From Halieaceae bacterium (GTDB taxonomy: Bacteria > Pseudomonadota > Gammaproteobacteria > Pseudomonadales > Halieaceae): 64,000 bases of DNA. Numbering within the stretch: position 1 is the first letter of the stretch; each line of letters begins with the position of its first letter. The notes below the pieces were generated by a model. That model was not told the DNA's origin. It saw nothing but the letters and a program-made list of their open reading frames with translations, and made no database searches. Where the stretch lies: NCBI GenBank assembly GCA_028280635.1, contig JANQLM010000085.1:1-64000 (forward strand). The letters run 5' to 3'. Position numbers and translations under genes: made by a program. Positions 27,471 to 36,446 of this stretch are shown piece by piece.

Positions 27471-29738
27471 TTAGCTTCCCACCCCCAACTCCTGCAGGAG
27501 ACTGTCGGCGCCGTCGATCTTCTCCATGATCCACAGCATGTAAGCCACATCAACGTGGATCGAGCGCGTGTTGGCGCTGAAGTCCCAGTCGGAGTTAATG
27601 CTCTCGTAAGTGGTATCGAACACGATACCCACAAACTCACCCTTGCCGTTCATGGTGGCGGAACCCGAGTTGCCGCCGGTGATATCCAGGGTGCTCAGGA
27701 AGTTCACGGGCACGGAGTCCAGGCTGTCGTCGCGGTAAGCGCCAAAGTCCTCATCCTCAATTAGCTGAAGCTGTTTGGCCGGCGAATCAAAGGGGTCCTC
27801 ACCCGTGTACTTGGCTTCAATGCCGCGAAGAGTTGTGAACGCTACGTAACCGTCTGCACCGTCATTGCCGTCGGCGGGGCCGTTGATCGTACCAGCCGGT
27901 GGTGTGTAGCCCTGTACGGCGCCATAGGTGACCCGCAGTGAAGAATTGGCATCGGGATAGACCGGCTTGCCCAGCTCGCCATAGTAGGCAATCAGCAACT
28001 CCATATACTTTGGGCGCAGTGCGAGAAACTGGCCGTCCATTTCCTTGTTCTTGTCCTCGATGGCCTTCATGTCGTCGGAGATGGCAACGGCGAGCAGGAT
28101 GAAGGGATCGTCGCTGTTCTCAAACACCGGCCTTTTTTCTCCGATCAGCGCCAGCCGCGAGTCCGTGTCACTGAGCGACGTTGCCGCGTACATGGCCGAT
28201 AGTTTCTGGTCCAGGGCCTCATCACCGTCGGCGTCACCCAGGAACTGGTCGAAGGAAGCAATGCGCTGGTCTTCCGGCAGGGCCAGGTAGCGCTTCAGGA
28301 AATAGGTCCAGATCGCCTTGTCGACGCCGGGTTCGAAGTTGCGCTCGATACTCTGCATGCTCTGGGTGAAGCGGGTGAGATCACGCTCCTGGTAGCCGGG
28401 TTCACGTTCAGCATCGGGCTTTTCATTTTCCACGCTGAGACGGTACAGTCGCCGCGCGGCGGAGAGCATTGCGGAACGATCCATGTAACGCAGCACCAGG
28501 TCGAGTTCCTGGGTGGACTGCTTCTCGGCAATCAACGCCTGCAGATCCGCCAGTGTCGACGCGTACTTCGCATCGCGGCCCGGGTCGCTGCCAATCCATG
28601 CCTGCAGGTCCTTCTCAAGCTGGCGCTTGCGCTCCAGCAGGTCGGTACGGCCGTAGCCCGCCAGCATGCCACCAAAGTTCTTGGAGTAGTTGTTGAGGTT
28701 TGCTGCAAGGCTGGCGTACTTCAGCTCGGCGTCCGTGTTATCTACTGTGGCATCGGCAATGGTGCCCGACCACTCCGCCAGCAGGGTCTGCATGGTCGGG
28801 TAGTACCAGGCGAAGGTGTTCTCGACTTCCGTCGCCAGGCGGTAGCGGTTGGTAGTCCCAGGGTAGCCGGCGAGCATGACGAACTCACCCTGCTTCGGGC
28901 CTCGCTTCGCCATCGTCAGGTGATGCTTCGGCTTGAACGGCACGTTGTCTTCCGAGTAGTCGGCGGGATTGCCCGCCTTGTCCACGTAGGCGCGGTAGAA
29001 GGCGAAGTCACCGGTATGGCGCGGCCACATCCAGTTGTCGATATCGCCACCGAACTTGCCGATGCTCTCGGGCGGTGTGTAGACGATGCGCACATCGCGA
29101 ATCGCGAGTTGCTTGATCAGGTAGTAGTTCAGGCCACCGTAGAAACTGTAGACCTCACAGCGATGCCCCTCGTCCTGCTCGCACTCAGCAACCAGTGCCT
29201 TCTCGGCATCTTCGATCGCCTTGTAGCGCTCGGTGCCGGTCATCTCTTCTGTCAGCCCGGCTTTTACCTGGTCGCTCACTTCATCCATGGCGACGGTGAC
29301 GTAAACACGGGAACCGGGGCGGGCCGGCAACTCCTCGGACTGGCTCTGGGCGATAAAGCCGTTGGCCAGAATATTGTTATCCTCGGTGGAGTTGTAGGAG
29401 ATCGAACCGTAGGCGCAATGGTGATTGGTAATCACCAGACCCTCCGGCGACACGAATGACGCGGAACAGCCGCCCAGGCTGACGATGGCATTGAGGGGAA
29501 AGTCGGTGAGCCGGGTCATGCTGGCAGGGTCCAGCTCAAGCCCCAGGCTTTTCAGCGAATCGGCGATTTCAGGTAGTTGATGCGGTTGCCACATGCCTTC
29601 GGTGACAACCGGGCCGGCGTCGGCAGTCGCCGCAACCGGCGCTTTCGCTGTTTCCATGGGATCACCTGAATCACTGCACCCCGCTAGTACTGCTACCTGC
29701 GCGATAATCGCAGCAAGACCCTTGAACGTGTTGTTCAT
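27471..29738 (-). CDS. S46-family dipeptidyl-peptidase, lipoprotein
   Basis: This 755-residue protein has a lipoprotein signal with lipobox LAGC (Cys21) and the chymotrypsin-like S46 fold: TNHHCAYG (His106/107), the Asp of GGDIDNWMWPRHTGD and Ser691 in TGGNSGSA. S46 enzymes (DPP7, DPP11) remove dipeptides from peptide N-termini in the periplasm. The residue 18 after the serine decides S1 specificity, Gly in DPP7 and Arg in DPP11; here it is Thr709 (FDTTYE), so specificity is uncertain. The start at 29738 follows GAGGTGAG. It probably supplies amino acids from extracellular peptides. Confidence 0.88.
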   Translation of the reverse strand: MNNTFKGLAAIIAQVAVLAGCSDSGDPMETAKAPVAATADAGPVVTEGMWQPHQLPEIADSLKSLGLELDPASMTRLTDFPLNAIVSLGGCSASFVSPEGLVITNHHCAYGSISYNSTEDNNILANGFIAQSQSEELPARPGSRVYVTVAMDEVSDQVKAGLTEEMTGTERYKAIEDAEKALVAECEQDEGHRCEVYSFYGGLNYYLIKQLAIRDVRIVYTPPESIGKFGGDIDNWMWPRHTGDFAFYRAYVDKAGNPADYSEDNVPFKPKHHLTMAKRGPKQGEFVMLAGYPGTTNRYRLATEVENTFAWYYPTMQTLLAEWSGTIADATVDNTDAELKYASLAANLNNYSKNFGGMLAGYGRTDLLERKRQLEKDLQAWIGSDPGRDAKYASTLADLQALIAEKQSTQELDLVLRYMDRSAMLSAARRLYRLSVENEKPDAEREPGYQERDLTRFTQSMQSIERNFEPGVDKAIWTYFLKRYLALPEDQRIASFDQFLGDADGDEALDQKLSAMYAATSLSDTDSRLALIGEKRPVFENSDDPFILLAVAISDDMKAIEDKNKEMDGQFLALRPKYMELLIAYYGELGKPVYPDANSSLRVTYGAVQGYTPPAGTINGPADGNDGADGYVAFTTLRGIEAKYTGEDPFDSPAKQLQLIEDEDFGAYRDDSLDSVPVNFLSTLDITGGNSGSATMNGKGEFVGIVFDTTYESINSDWDFSANTRSIHVDVAYMLWIMEKIDGADSLLQELGVGS

Positions 29739-30049
29739 GCTCACCTCTTCTAAATTCGTTAATGCCGCGTTTAGCCTGCCAAACAGCCCACGGCAAGGAT
29801 ACCGCGTGCTCAAGAGCTGCTTGCGAGGCATGCGGCAAAACCCACAATTATATGACAGCGTACGGAGTATTTTGTGCTTTCCCAACACAAGCCGTCTTGT
29901 TCAGCCCTCGGTTCGGCTCGTTTGTAGCTGGCAATCAGGCCGATGATGCAATCAGCGACACGGGTGATCTCCACATACGCCACAGGACATACGGCATAGA
30001 CACCCTTTTAAGTCCAGCGAGCAAGGACATGCATGGGACCTGGAAGGAG
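29739..30049. other. intergenic stretch, nothing recognised
   Basis: These 311 bases lie between the peptidase start and the methyltransferase stop. They must contain the peptidase promoter. I see no gene, clear terminator or conserved repeat. Confidence 0.4.
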
Positions 30050-30781
30050 CTAGCCTGAGACACCGGAGGGTTCTGCATTCAGCACGACGAGATTGCCACT
30101 CTCTGTTCCTGTGAACCCGAATCCGGCCGCCTCAGACAACAACTGCTCGGGCGATATCGTCCAGCAGACGTACTCGGTGCTCTCGCGCGCAATCTCAGTG
30201 CCACCAAAGGTGGCCACATAACACATGCGCCATAGCTGTTGCTGGTCATTGAGACGGCGGGCTGACGCCAGGGCCTCATATCTGACCTGACCCACTGTTG
30301 CAGTCGCAATCGAACGCTCTTCCACATCTTGTGCCACCGGGCACTGCACCTCGATGACGACCCTGCCACCCGGGAGCAGGCGGCCCGCGAGCAGCGCCCA
30401 CATCTCACGTCGCTGCTGAGGATCGAAGTGAACCAGTGAGGCACTCGCCACTGCGGCCGAAATCACCGGGGGCAGCGGCGCCGACAGCAGCGGCTCGGGA
30501 AGAATGCTCACGTATTCCCGAAGCGATGATTCCGAGCAAATACGGGTCATCAATGCTGCGCGCATAACCGGGTCAGGCTCGATAGCCAGAATGTGCGTAC
30601 GCGGGCAAATCCGCGCGATGGCCGCGGTGGTAAACCCCGTGCCGGCGCCAATATCAACGATAGGAGCTCCCCTGGTGTCGAGGCCCCGGAGGCAGTGCTC
30701 GATCTCTCGATCAACAGAGGCGCGCTGCCCGCTCGCCACGGCGTCGTAAAACTGGGCAGTGACAGCATAGGTACTGGTCAA
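30050..30781 (-). CDS. class I SAM-dependent methyltransferase
   Basis: This 243-residue protein has motif I VDIGAGTGFTTAAI (about 42-55), the acidic AIEPD that binds the SAM ribose, and a post-motif region VVIEVQCP. The substrate is not predictable. Its start overlaps the stop of the TonB receptor gene by four bases (ATGA), so the two are translationally coupled. This is unusual, and suggests that it modifies the receptor's ligand or a linked metabolite. Confidence 0.8.
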   Translation of the reverse strand: MTSTYAVTAQFYDAVASGQRASVDREIEHCLRGLDTRGAPIVDIGAGTGFTTAAIARICPRTHILAIEPDPVMRAALMTRICSESSLREYVSILPEPLLSAPLPPVISAAVASASLVHFDPQQRREMWALLAGRLLPGGRVVIEVQCPVAQDVEERSIATATVGQVRYEALASARRLNDQQQLWRMCYVATFGGTEIARESTEYVCWTISPEQLLSEAAGFGFTGTESGNLVVLNAEPSGVSG

Positions 30782-32919
30782 AACGACGAGGTCAGGCCAA
30801 CACCCATTATCCTCGGTTGGGCCAAAGAAGCGGCCTCCACCCCGGGACCAAAGAGCACGCCATTTAGCTCCTGTTCTTCATCCAGCAAGTTCCGGGAGAA
30901 GGCAAACAGCTCAAACTGTCGGAAAGACGCGCCGATCCGGAGATCGACGTTGTGGTAAGCGTTAAGATCAAAGCTGTCCGCGACGTCAGCGGCTCGATCA
31001 TCGACATACTGGTGTGTGAGTGTCATGAACGGGGTGAACGTCACACCGGACCACGCCAGGCTATCGCCCCGGTAATCCAGAGTCAGCGAAGTACTCAATT
31101 CCGGGACGTTGGGGATGGGGTTCCCGGATTCGGAGCCAGAGAATACGTCGTCATCTCGCATCTCCCCGTCCGTCCAGGCGAGGCCACCGCTCAGCGTCCA
31201 GGCATGAGTGAGCGCGAAGCTGCCCTGCGCCTCGAGCCCAATGGACCGCGTATCGAGATTGACTGGCACGAACTGGAACGCCACTAGATCCAGCACGAAC
31301 AGTTGTTCGTCATCAACATCATTGTAGAAGGCTGACAGATCGACACTCGCTCGGCCATCCAGCAGCAGGGCCTTCATCCCGGCTTCATAGGTCCAGGAGG
31401 TGGATTCATCATAAGCAGGACTGTCAATGCCGAAGGCAGCATTAAGGGTCAGGCGAGGAAACCCACCACTCTTCGCACCTCTCCCCACGGTGGTGTAAAT
31501 GTTTAGGCTATCGGTCGCCGCATAGGTCAGCCCGAGCCGCCCCGTGAAAAAATCGAAGTCTTCCTGGCTGTCCTCCTGATGAAAACTGACCGAGCCCGGA
31601 AAGCCAATCCCGGTGAAGGTCGCCTCCAGTGATTTTTCATCGCGCGTGTAGCGCAGCCCCGCGGTGGCGCTCAGGCGTGGACCGGCAATCGGCAGGGTGA
31701 CTTCCGCATAAGCCGCATAGGAATCAATCCCCTGGGTTGCATCCCTGTCGCCATTGAGCACCGGCGAGAACGTTGATCGGTTGTCGAGCTCCACATCCAG
31801 ATCAGAAGTGAAGTACACGATACCGGCTGACCAGGCAATATCGCCGCCCTCGACACTGCTGAGCCGCAACTCCTGATACAGGCGATCTTCCTCTTCCTCC
31901 CAGTCAGAGAAATCCAGCGGGGGCAGAAAATCCGATGGGGGCTGCCCAAACAGCGGTCCGTAAATCAAGCCATTGGTATCGTCCAACAGTTGTTCGGTGC
32001 GGAAACCATTGCCCGCGGTAATTGAGGTTAAATCGGCAAATCCCAGCGACTTCTCGAGCTTAAGGCTTACACCCCAGGCCGTTCTCTCCACCTCGTTTTC
32101 CGGATCGATTTCGACCAGGGGATCGGATTCACCGCGCAGCACATAGAAATAGGGCTCTGAATCACGCCTGTCGGCATTGGCGGACAGTGTGACCCGCCAG
32201 CCGTCCTCTTGCTCCGGTTCGATGACCACAACGCCGCGACCAGCGTAATCCGTTCGGCCACCAAGACTGTCACCACCCGGCGCCGTATTGTCGACGAAGC
32301 CGTCTAGCGTTGATGCACGGAGCGATAAGCGCCCCAGTACGCGTTGTCCTGCCAAAGGTCCCGAGATCGAGATTTCACCCAGGCCGTATTCCTGCTCACC
32401 GCCCTCCAGCCGTACACGCCCCTCAAACTCCGCTGTAGGTGCCCGGGTGGTAATGCTGATGGCTCCACCCTGGGTATTGCGGCCAAACAAAGTGCCCTGC
32501 GGACCTCGAAGCACTTCCATTCGTTGCAGATCAAGGTACGCAAACTCGGAGGCGAAGACAGGCTGTGGAATGCCGTCTACATAGGTGACAACGGAGCCGT
32601 CATCCGGACCGATGGCCTGAGAAAGCGGTCCAATACCGCGAAGCTGGAAATAAGCAAAACGGCCATCATCAAAACTTGTCAGAGACAGACCGGGCGCCTG
32701 TCTAAAGAAGCTGTGCGTATCGTCTACTCGGCGCGTCTCCAGCGCGCCGGCGTCCAACACCGTCAGCGCAAAAGGCACATTGCGGGCGTCCTCTTCCCTT
32801 TGCCGGGCGGTGACGACGACCACTTCGAGCGACTCAGCCTGCTCCTGGCTCAACACACCCTGAGGTGCCGCTGCGAAGATCGAAGCCGTCGCTGCACAAA
32901 TAATAGTTGGGTATCGCAC
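30778..32919 (-). CDS. TonB-dependent receptor
   Basis: This 713-residue receptor has a signal peptide (about residues 1-24, ending VLSQ), a TonB box-like SLEVVVVTARQ, a plug with the LQRMEVLRGPQGTLFG motif and a barrel ending GVGLTSSF. I chose GTG 32919, six bases after GGAGAGCAGG; the frame is open further upstream but that would run into the AraC gene. A PchR-like regulator lies directly upstream, a common partner of ferric-siderophore receptors, so iron chelate uptake is the favoured role. Confidence 0.85.
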   Translation of the reverse strand: MRYPTIICAATASIFAAAPQGVLSQEQAESLEVVVVTARQREEDARNVPFALTVLDAGALETRRVDDTHSFFRQAPGLSLTSFDDGRFAYFQLRGIGPLSQAIGPDDGSVVTYVDGIPQPVFASEFAYLDLQRMEVLRGPQGTLFGRNTQGGAISITTRAPTAEFEGRVRLEGGEQEYGLGEISISGPLAGQRVLGRLSLRASTLDGFVDNTAPGGDSLGGRTDYAGRGVVVIEPEQEDGWRVTLSANADRRDSEPYFYVLRGESDPLVEIDPENEVERTAWGVSLKLEKSLGFADLTSITAGNGFRTEQLLDDTNGLIYGPLFGQPPSDFLPPLDFSDWEEEEDRLYQELRLSSVEGGDIAWSAGIVYFTSDLDVELDNRSTFSPVLNGDRDATQGIDSYAAYAEVTLPIAGPRLSATAGLRYTRDEKSLEATFTGIGFPGSVSFHQEDSQEDFDFFTGRLGLTYAATDSLNIYTTVGRGAKSGGFPRLTLNAAFGIDSPAYDESTSWTYEAGMKALLLDGRASVDLSAFYNDVDDEQLFVLDLVAFQFVPVNLDTRSIGLEAQGSFALTHAWTLSGGLAWTDGEMRDDDVFSGSESGNPIPNVPELSTSLTLDYRGDSLAWSGVTFTPFMTLTHQYVDDRAADVADSFDLNAYHNVDLRIGASFRQFELFAFSRNLLDEEQELNGVLFGPGVEAASLAQPRIMGVGLTSSF

Positions 32920-33019
32920 CCTGCTCTCCGCGAACCTGGACAGACTTCGCAAGCTAGCATGGGCGAAAACTGCGCCACTGCGTTCAGCGGGAGAAAAAGG
33001 GCCCCCGATCGGGAGGAAT

Positions 33020-34012
33020 CTATCGCGCAGCTCGGCGCACGGCGCTCGGCGTCCTACCCAGCTGACGACGAAACGCCGCAGAGAAAGAGCGCGGGCAATC
33101 ATAGCCTACCTCTTCCGCGGCACCGGCAACGGTCGTGCCCTGGAGCAGAAGCAGCTCGGCTCGCTCCATCCTGCGTTTCAAGACATAACCGAACAGTGTC
33201 ATCCCGAACGCGGCTTTGAAGGCGCGCTTCAGGGTAAATTCATTGGTGCCGACGATCTTCGCCAGCTCGGGAATGGTAGGGGGATCGCGGAAGTGGCGAT
33301 CCAGGTAATCACGCGCCGCGACTACCCTGTCACGATGGTGAGGCTGCAGCACTCCGGGGTGGCTCTCTTCCCGCACGAGGCTGCCAATCTGGTCCGCAAG
33401 AAGATCCAGGGCGCAAGACTGCAAGTACAGCCTACGCGCCGCCCCACCATAGTTGGTGGTAAACATGGATTGCAGGCGCGCGGCCGCGGCCGGCTCCATG
33501 CTGGCAAGGCGAACCGCACCTGCTTTCCTGCGAGCAGACTTCAGAATGTCCCGCGCCTGGGTGGGGAGCGCGAGGCCTTCATCGAAATACTCTTCAGCCA
33601 CCTCGGGTTCGAATCGAATCGACACGGTACGAAAGCCTTTGCCCGAAAGCACGAACCGGGACACCGCACCGCGCGGGGCGGCGCATACCCAGACATCCAG
33701 TGCGCGTGTCGCAAAGTCGATGCTATCGAGACAGAAGTGCGCCCCGTCTTGCAGGTGAAAGCCGAAGCCGAACATGTCTTCGGGCTCTGTGAACCTGAAT
33801 ACACGGGCTTCCCCAGCATCAAACTGGCTTAACACCAGGCTCGCGCCGCGGCGCAACTCCACAGTTTCAACGGCCTGGCCGTCACTGCGGGCGCTATGCT
33901 GCCAATTCCTGACTTGAGCCGCGTCAAAGTCAGCCTTTGGACTACTTAGGGGAGGACAGGATTGACGCACGGCCCGATACTTCGCTTCCGCCAAAAAGAT
34001 ACTATGTATCAT
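33020..34012 (-). CDS. AraC-family regulator, PchR-like
   Basis: This 330-residue protein has a C-terminal double HTH (TIPELAKIVGTNEFTLKRAF, then VAGAAEEVGYDCPRSFSAAF). Its N-terminal domain, with the stretch VWVCAAPRGAVSRFVLSGKG, resembles the ligand domain of PchR, which senses ferri-pyochelin and activates its receptor gene. The receptor gene follows 100 bases downstream on the same strand. The start MIHSIF (34012) is preferred over in-frame codons farther upstream. A Fur-box-like sequence overlaps this start, fitting iron control. Confidence 0.82.
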   Translation of the reverse strand: MIHSIFLAEAKYRAVRQSCPPLSSPKADFDAAQVRNWQHSARSDGQAVETVELRRGASLVLSQFDAGEARVFRFTEPEDMFGFGFHLQDGAHFCLDSIDFATRALDVWVCAAPRGAVSRFVLSGKGFRTVSIRFEPEVAEEYFDEGLALPTQARDILKSARRKAGAVRLASMEPAAAARLQSMFTTNYGGAARRLYLQSCALDLLADQIGSLVREESHPGVLQPHHRDRVVAARDYLDRHFRDPPTIPELAKIVGTNEFTLKRAFKAAFGMTLFGYVLKRRMERAELLLLQGTTVAGAAEEVGYDCPRSFSAAFRRQLGRTPSAVRRAAR

Positions 34013-34016
34013 TATT
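33998..34016. promoter_or_regulatory. Fur-box-like sequence
   Basis: GATACTATGTATCATTATT matches 13 of 19 positions of the Fur consensus, by hand comparison, with both GATA and ATCATTAT halves kept. It covers the start codon of the PchR-like gene, so binding would block transcription or initiation there. Confidence 0.4.
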
Positions 34017-34216
34017 CGACTGCCTCTACCACCACTCCAACCTGCCGCGCTGCGCAAACAGCTTGGACCGGGCCGGGCGCTGACAAGCACTGCTTTCCTT
34101 TCCGCTCTTCCCCGGCAGACAAACCGGAAGTCGACAGGCGGGCGTAGAATGAGCAAAGGCACTAATCGACTGGGATGCTGTCTACACAATGCCACGAGAA
34201 CTGACCGGAGATCACC

Positions 34217-34771
34217 TTGAAACGACGCGACTTCCTGCTGGGTGGGCTACTTGCCATTCCCGCCCTGTACAGCCTTAGACCGATGCCCACGGAGGCCAGC
34301 ATGAGCGTTTCTGAATTGCAGGGCAGTTGGCGCGATTACCTGCCAGCGGGGTCTGAGCCGCCGAGCGCCGACGACAGGCTGGAGCTCAGCGAGGAGGAGT
34401 GGCGTGAGCGATTGTCACCGCTGGCCTTCGACGTACTGCGCAAGGAAGCCACCGAGCGCCCCGGCACCAGCCCCCTGAACGGGGAAAAACGTCGCGGCGT
34501 GTTTGCCTGCGCCGGCTGTGGCCTGCCCCTGTTCACCTCAGACATGAAATACGAATCCGGCACCGGCTGGCCCAGCTTCTTTACTCATATTCCCGGCGCT
34601 TTCGAAACCAAGAAGGATTACAAGTTGGTGTGGCCGCGTACCGAGTATCACTGCGCCCGCTGCGGGGGCCACCACGGCCACGTGTTCAGCGACGGCCCGC
34701 GCCCCACTGGCCAACGCTGGTGCAACAACGGCGTGGCATTGAAGTTCCTGTTCGCCGGCGCTTCGAGCTGA
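34217..34771 (+). CDS. msrB: peptide-methionine (R)-S-oxide reductase, exported
   Basis: This 184-residue MsrB reduces methionine-R-sulfoxide in proteins. Zinc cysteines are Cys98/Cys101 (CAGC) and Cys146/Cys149 (CARC), and the catalytic Cys169 is in RWCNNG. The ESGTGWPSF motif is intact. The N-terminus MKRRDFLLGGLL is a short twin-arginine-like signal, so the enzyme probably repairs periplasmic proteins, unlike the usual cytoplasmic MsrB. It stands alone on the plus strand, convergent with the amidohydrolase gene 9 bases on. Confidence 0.92.
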   Translation: MKRRDFLLGGLLAIPALYSLRPMPTEASMSVSELQGSWRDYLPAGSEPPSADDRLELSEEEWRERLSPLAFDVLRKEATERPGTSPLNGEKRRGVFACAGCGLPLFTSDMKYESGTGWPSFFTHIPGAFETKKDYKLVWPRTEYHCARCGGHHGHVFSDGPRPTGQRWCNNGVALKFLFAGASS

Positions 34772-34780
34772 CAAGGGACC

Positions 34781-36349
34781 CTAGTCGAACCAACCCTCGG
34801 CGGCGAGCTGATGCCAAATTTCCCGGACCGCAGCGCCACCTTCCGCCGCCACCCGGCTGGCGTCGTCGGCAACGAAGCGCCCCTCAAACACCTGGACTAT
34901 TCCGTCGGTCATGACCAGCCGGGTAGACAGGCCGTTGGCATACAAGAGGTTATTCAGCGGTTCGGGAGGTAAAGTGCCAGTGCCCACCAGCGGCCCGCTG
35001 ACGTTGATTCCTACCAGGTCGGCCTTTGCACCGGGGGCAATACGCCCGATATCCTGCCGGCCCAGTCCCTCGGCGGCTACCAGGGTCGCACCGCGCACCG
35101 CATCCCGGATGGTGGGCTTGTGCAGCGGCACGGGGCTGTCCTTGAGCAGTGATTCCCGCGCCTGCCCGTAGAGCACCGCCAGCTTCAGGTTTTCGATGTA
35201 ATCGTTGGAGTGGGTGTCGATGCCGATATTGACGTTCATGCCAGCGGCGAGCGCCTCCGGGTAGGGCTGGGTATCGCCACCGGCGCCGCCGCCGGAGGGA
35301 CAATGGACATACACCGCACCGGCGGCATTGAGGATGGGCGGGTCCACCTCGAAATCCAGCCCAACCATATGCGCGCCGAAGAAAGGGCCGTCGTAGAAAC
35401 CGAACTGCTGACACCAGGCCGCCGGGGTCACGCCCCACAGCCGCTTCACGGTGTCGGTTTCCCGGGCCGATTGCGACAGGTGGATATGGATGCCGTTGCC
35501 CAACGCCTTCGCCGCGGCGGCGTGGGCGCGCATGGTCTCTGGTGTCTGGGTGTCAGTGGCATGCGGGGTGACCTGGGGCAGGATGCGGCCGTTGTCCGCG
35601 CCATTGACGGTGCGGGCAAAGGCGAGGTTGGCCTCGATTTCAGCGAGTGTGTCCTCAACGGAATCCATCAGCGCCTGGTCATCACCGCGGAACCAGATGG
35701 GGAACAGGCGAGTAATGCCCGGCACCATGCCGCCCGGGTAACCGCGCACCCCCCAGCGCCGGGCCACGCGCACGTATGACTGGGCCTGGCGCAGGCTCAG
35801 GGACATTTCCAGGTGAGTGGTAGAACCACCCAACAGCAGCTCCATCACGTTGAAGGCGGTAAGGGCATCCAACTCGTCATCGCTCAAGGTTTCCACCAGC
35901 TCCAACGGGCGGGCAAAAGAGCGTCCCATCTCGATAATACCGCGGGTGGGCGTGGCGCTGGCGGCATGGGTATGGCCGCTGATAAAGCCCGGCACCAGCA
36001 ACTGGTCGCGGGCGTCAATGACGTCGAAGCCGCGAATCGGCTTGGCCTCCACCGCCTCGATAAGTCCCTTGCGCACCAGGATCGATACATCGCGGTCAAC
36101 GGCGATATCACCCTCGCGCAGCACCAGCGCCTGGCCCGCCCTGATCACAAAGGCGTCGCCGCGGGGGCGACTTGCTGCAGCGCCCTGGCCTGCCATCACC
36201 GCGCCCGGTGAGAGGACCAGCGGCGCCGCCAGGGAGGCCTTAAGAAACTGGCGCCGCTCAAGCGCCGCCGGCGAATCCTCCGCGGCTTCGGCTCCGGCAC
36301 AGATAAAGCACCCGCTGGTCGGATCGGTGTGATCACAGTTCAGGGACAT
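34781..36349 (-). CDS. Tat-type amidohydrolase (TrzA/ATZ-deaminase superfamily)
   Basis: This 522-residue metal-dependent hydrolase of the amidohydrolase superfamily resembles cytosine/SAH deaminases and triazine hydrolases. The first metal motif is FISGHTHA, later ligands appear in HIHLSQS, GAHMVGL and GIDTHSND. Before the twin-arginine-like RRQFLKASLAAP (near residue 33) lies an unusual leader with three cysteines (CDHTDPTSGCFIC). The start MSLNCDH at 36349 follows GGAG. The substrate is unknown. It shares a divergent promoter region of about 95 bases with the carboxylesterase gene. Confidence 0.8.
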   Translation of the reverse strand: MSLNCDHTDPTSGCFICAGAEAAEDSPAALERRQFLKASLAAPLVLSPGAVMAGQGAAASRPRGDAFVIRAGQALVLREGDIAVDRDVSILVRKGLIEAVEAKPIRGFDVIDARDQLLVPGFISGHTHAASATPTRGIIEMGRSFARPLELVETLSDDELDALTAFNVMELLLGGSTTHLEMSLSLRQAQSYVRVARRWGVRGYPGGMVPGITRLFPIWFRGDDQALMDSVEDTLAEIEANLAFARTVNGADNGRILPQVTPHATDTQTPETMRAHAAAAKALGNGIHIHLSQSARETDTVKRLWGVTPAAWCQQFGFYDGPFFGAHMVGLDFEVDPPILNAAGAVYVHCPSGGGAGGDTQPYPEALAAGMNVNIGIDTHSNDYIENLKLAVLYGQARESLLKDSPVPLHKPTIRDAVRGATLVAAEGLGRQDIGRIAPGAKADLVGINVSGPLVGTGTLPPEPLNNLLYANGLSTRLVMTDGIVQVFEGRFVADDASRVAAEGGAAVREIWHQLAAEGWFD

Positions 36350-36446
36350 AAACGGCTCCGGCAAGAATCAAGAGGCAGCTTGGCATCGCCCTGACAAACT
36401 TGGCACACTGCGCTCGCCCATGCCACAGAATAACAAGGAGATGACT

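Noticed and set aside
29762-30058. Plus-strand frame between the peptidase and methyltransferase genes
   Set aside because: No ribosome site, no recognisable protein pattern and partial overlap with the upstream frame of the peptidase.
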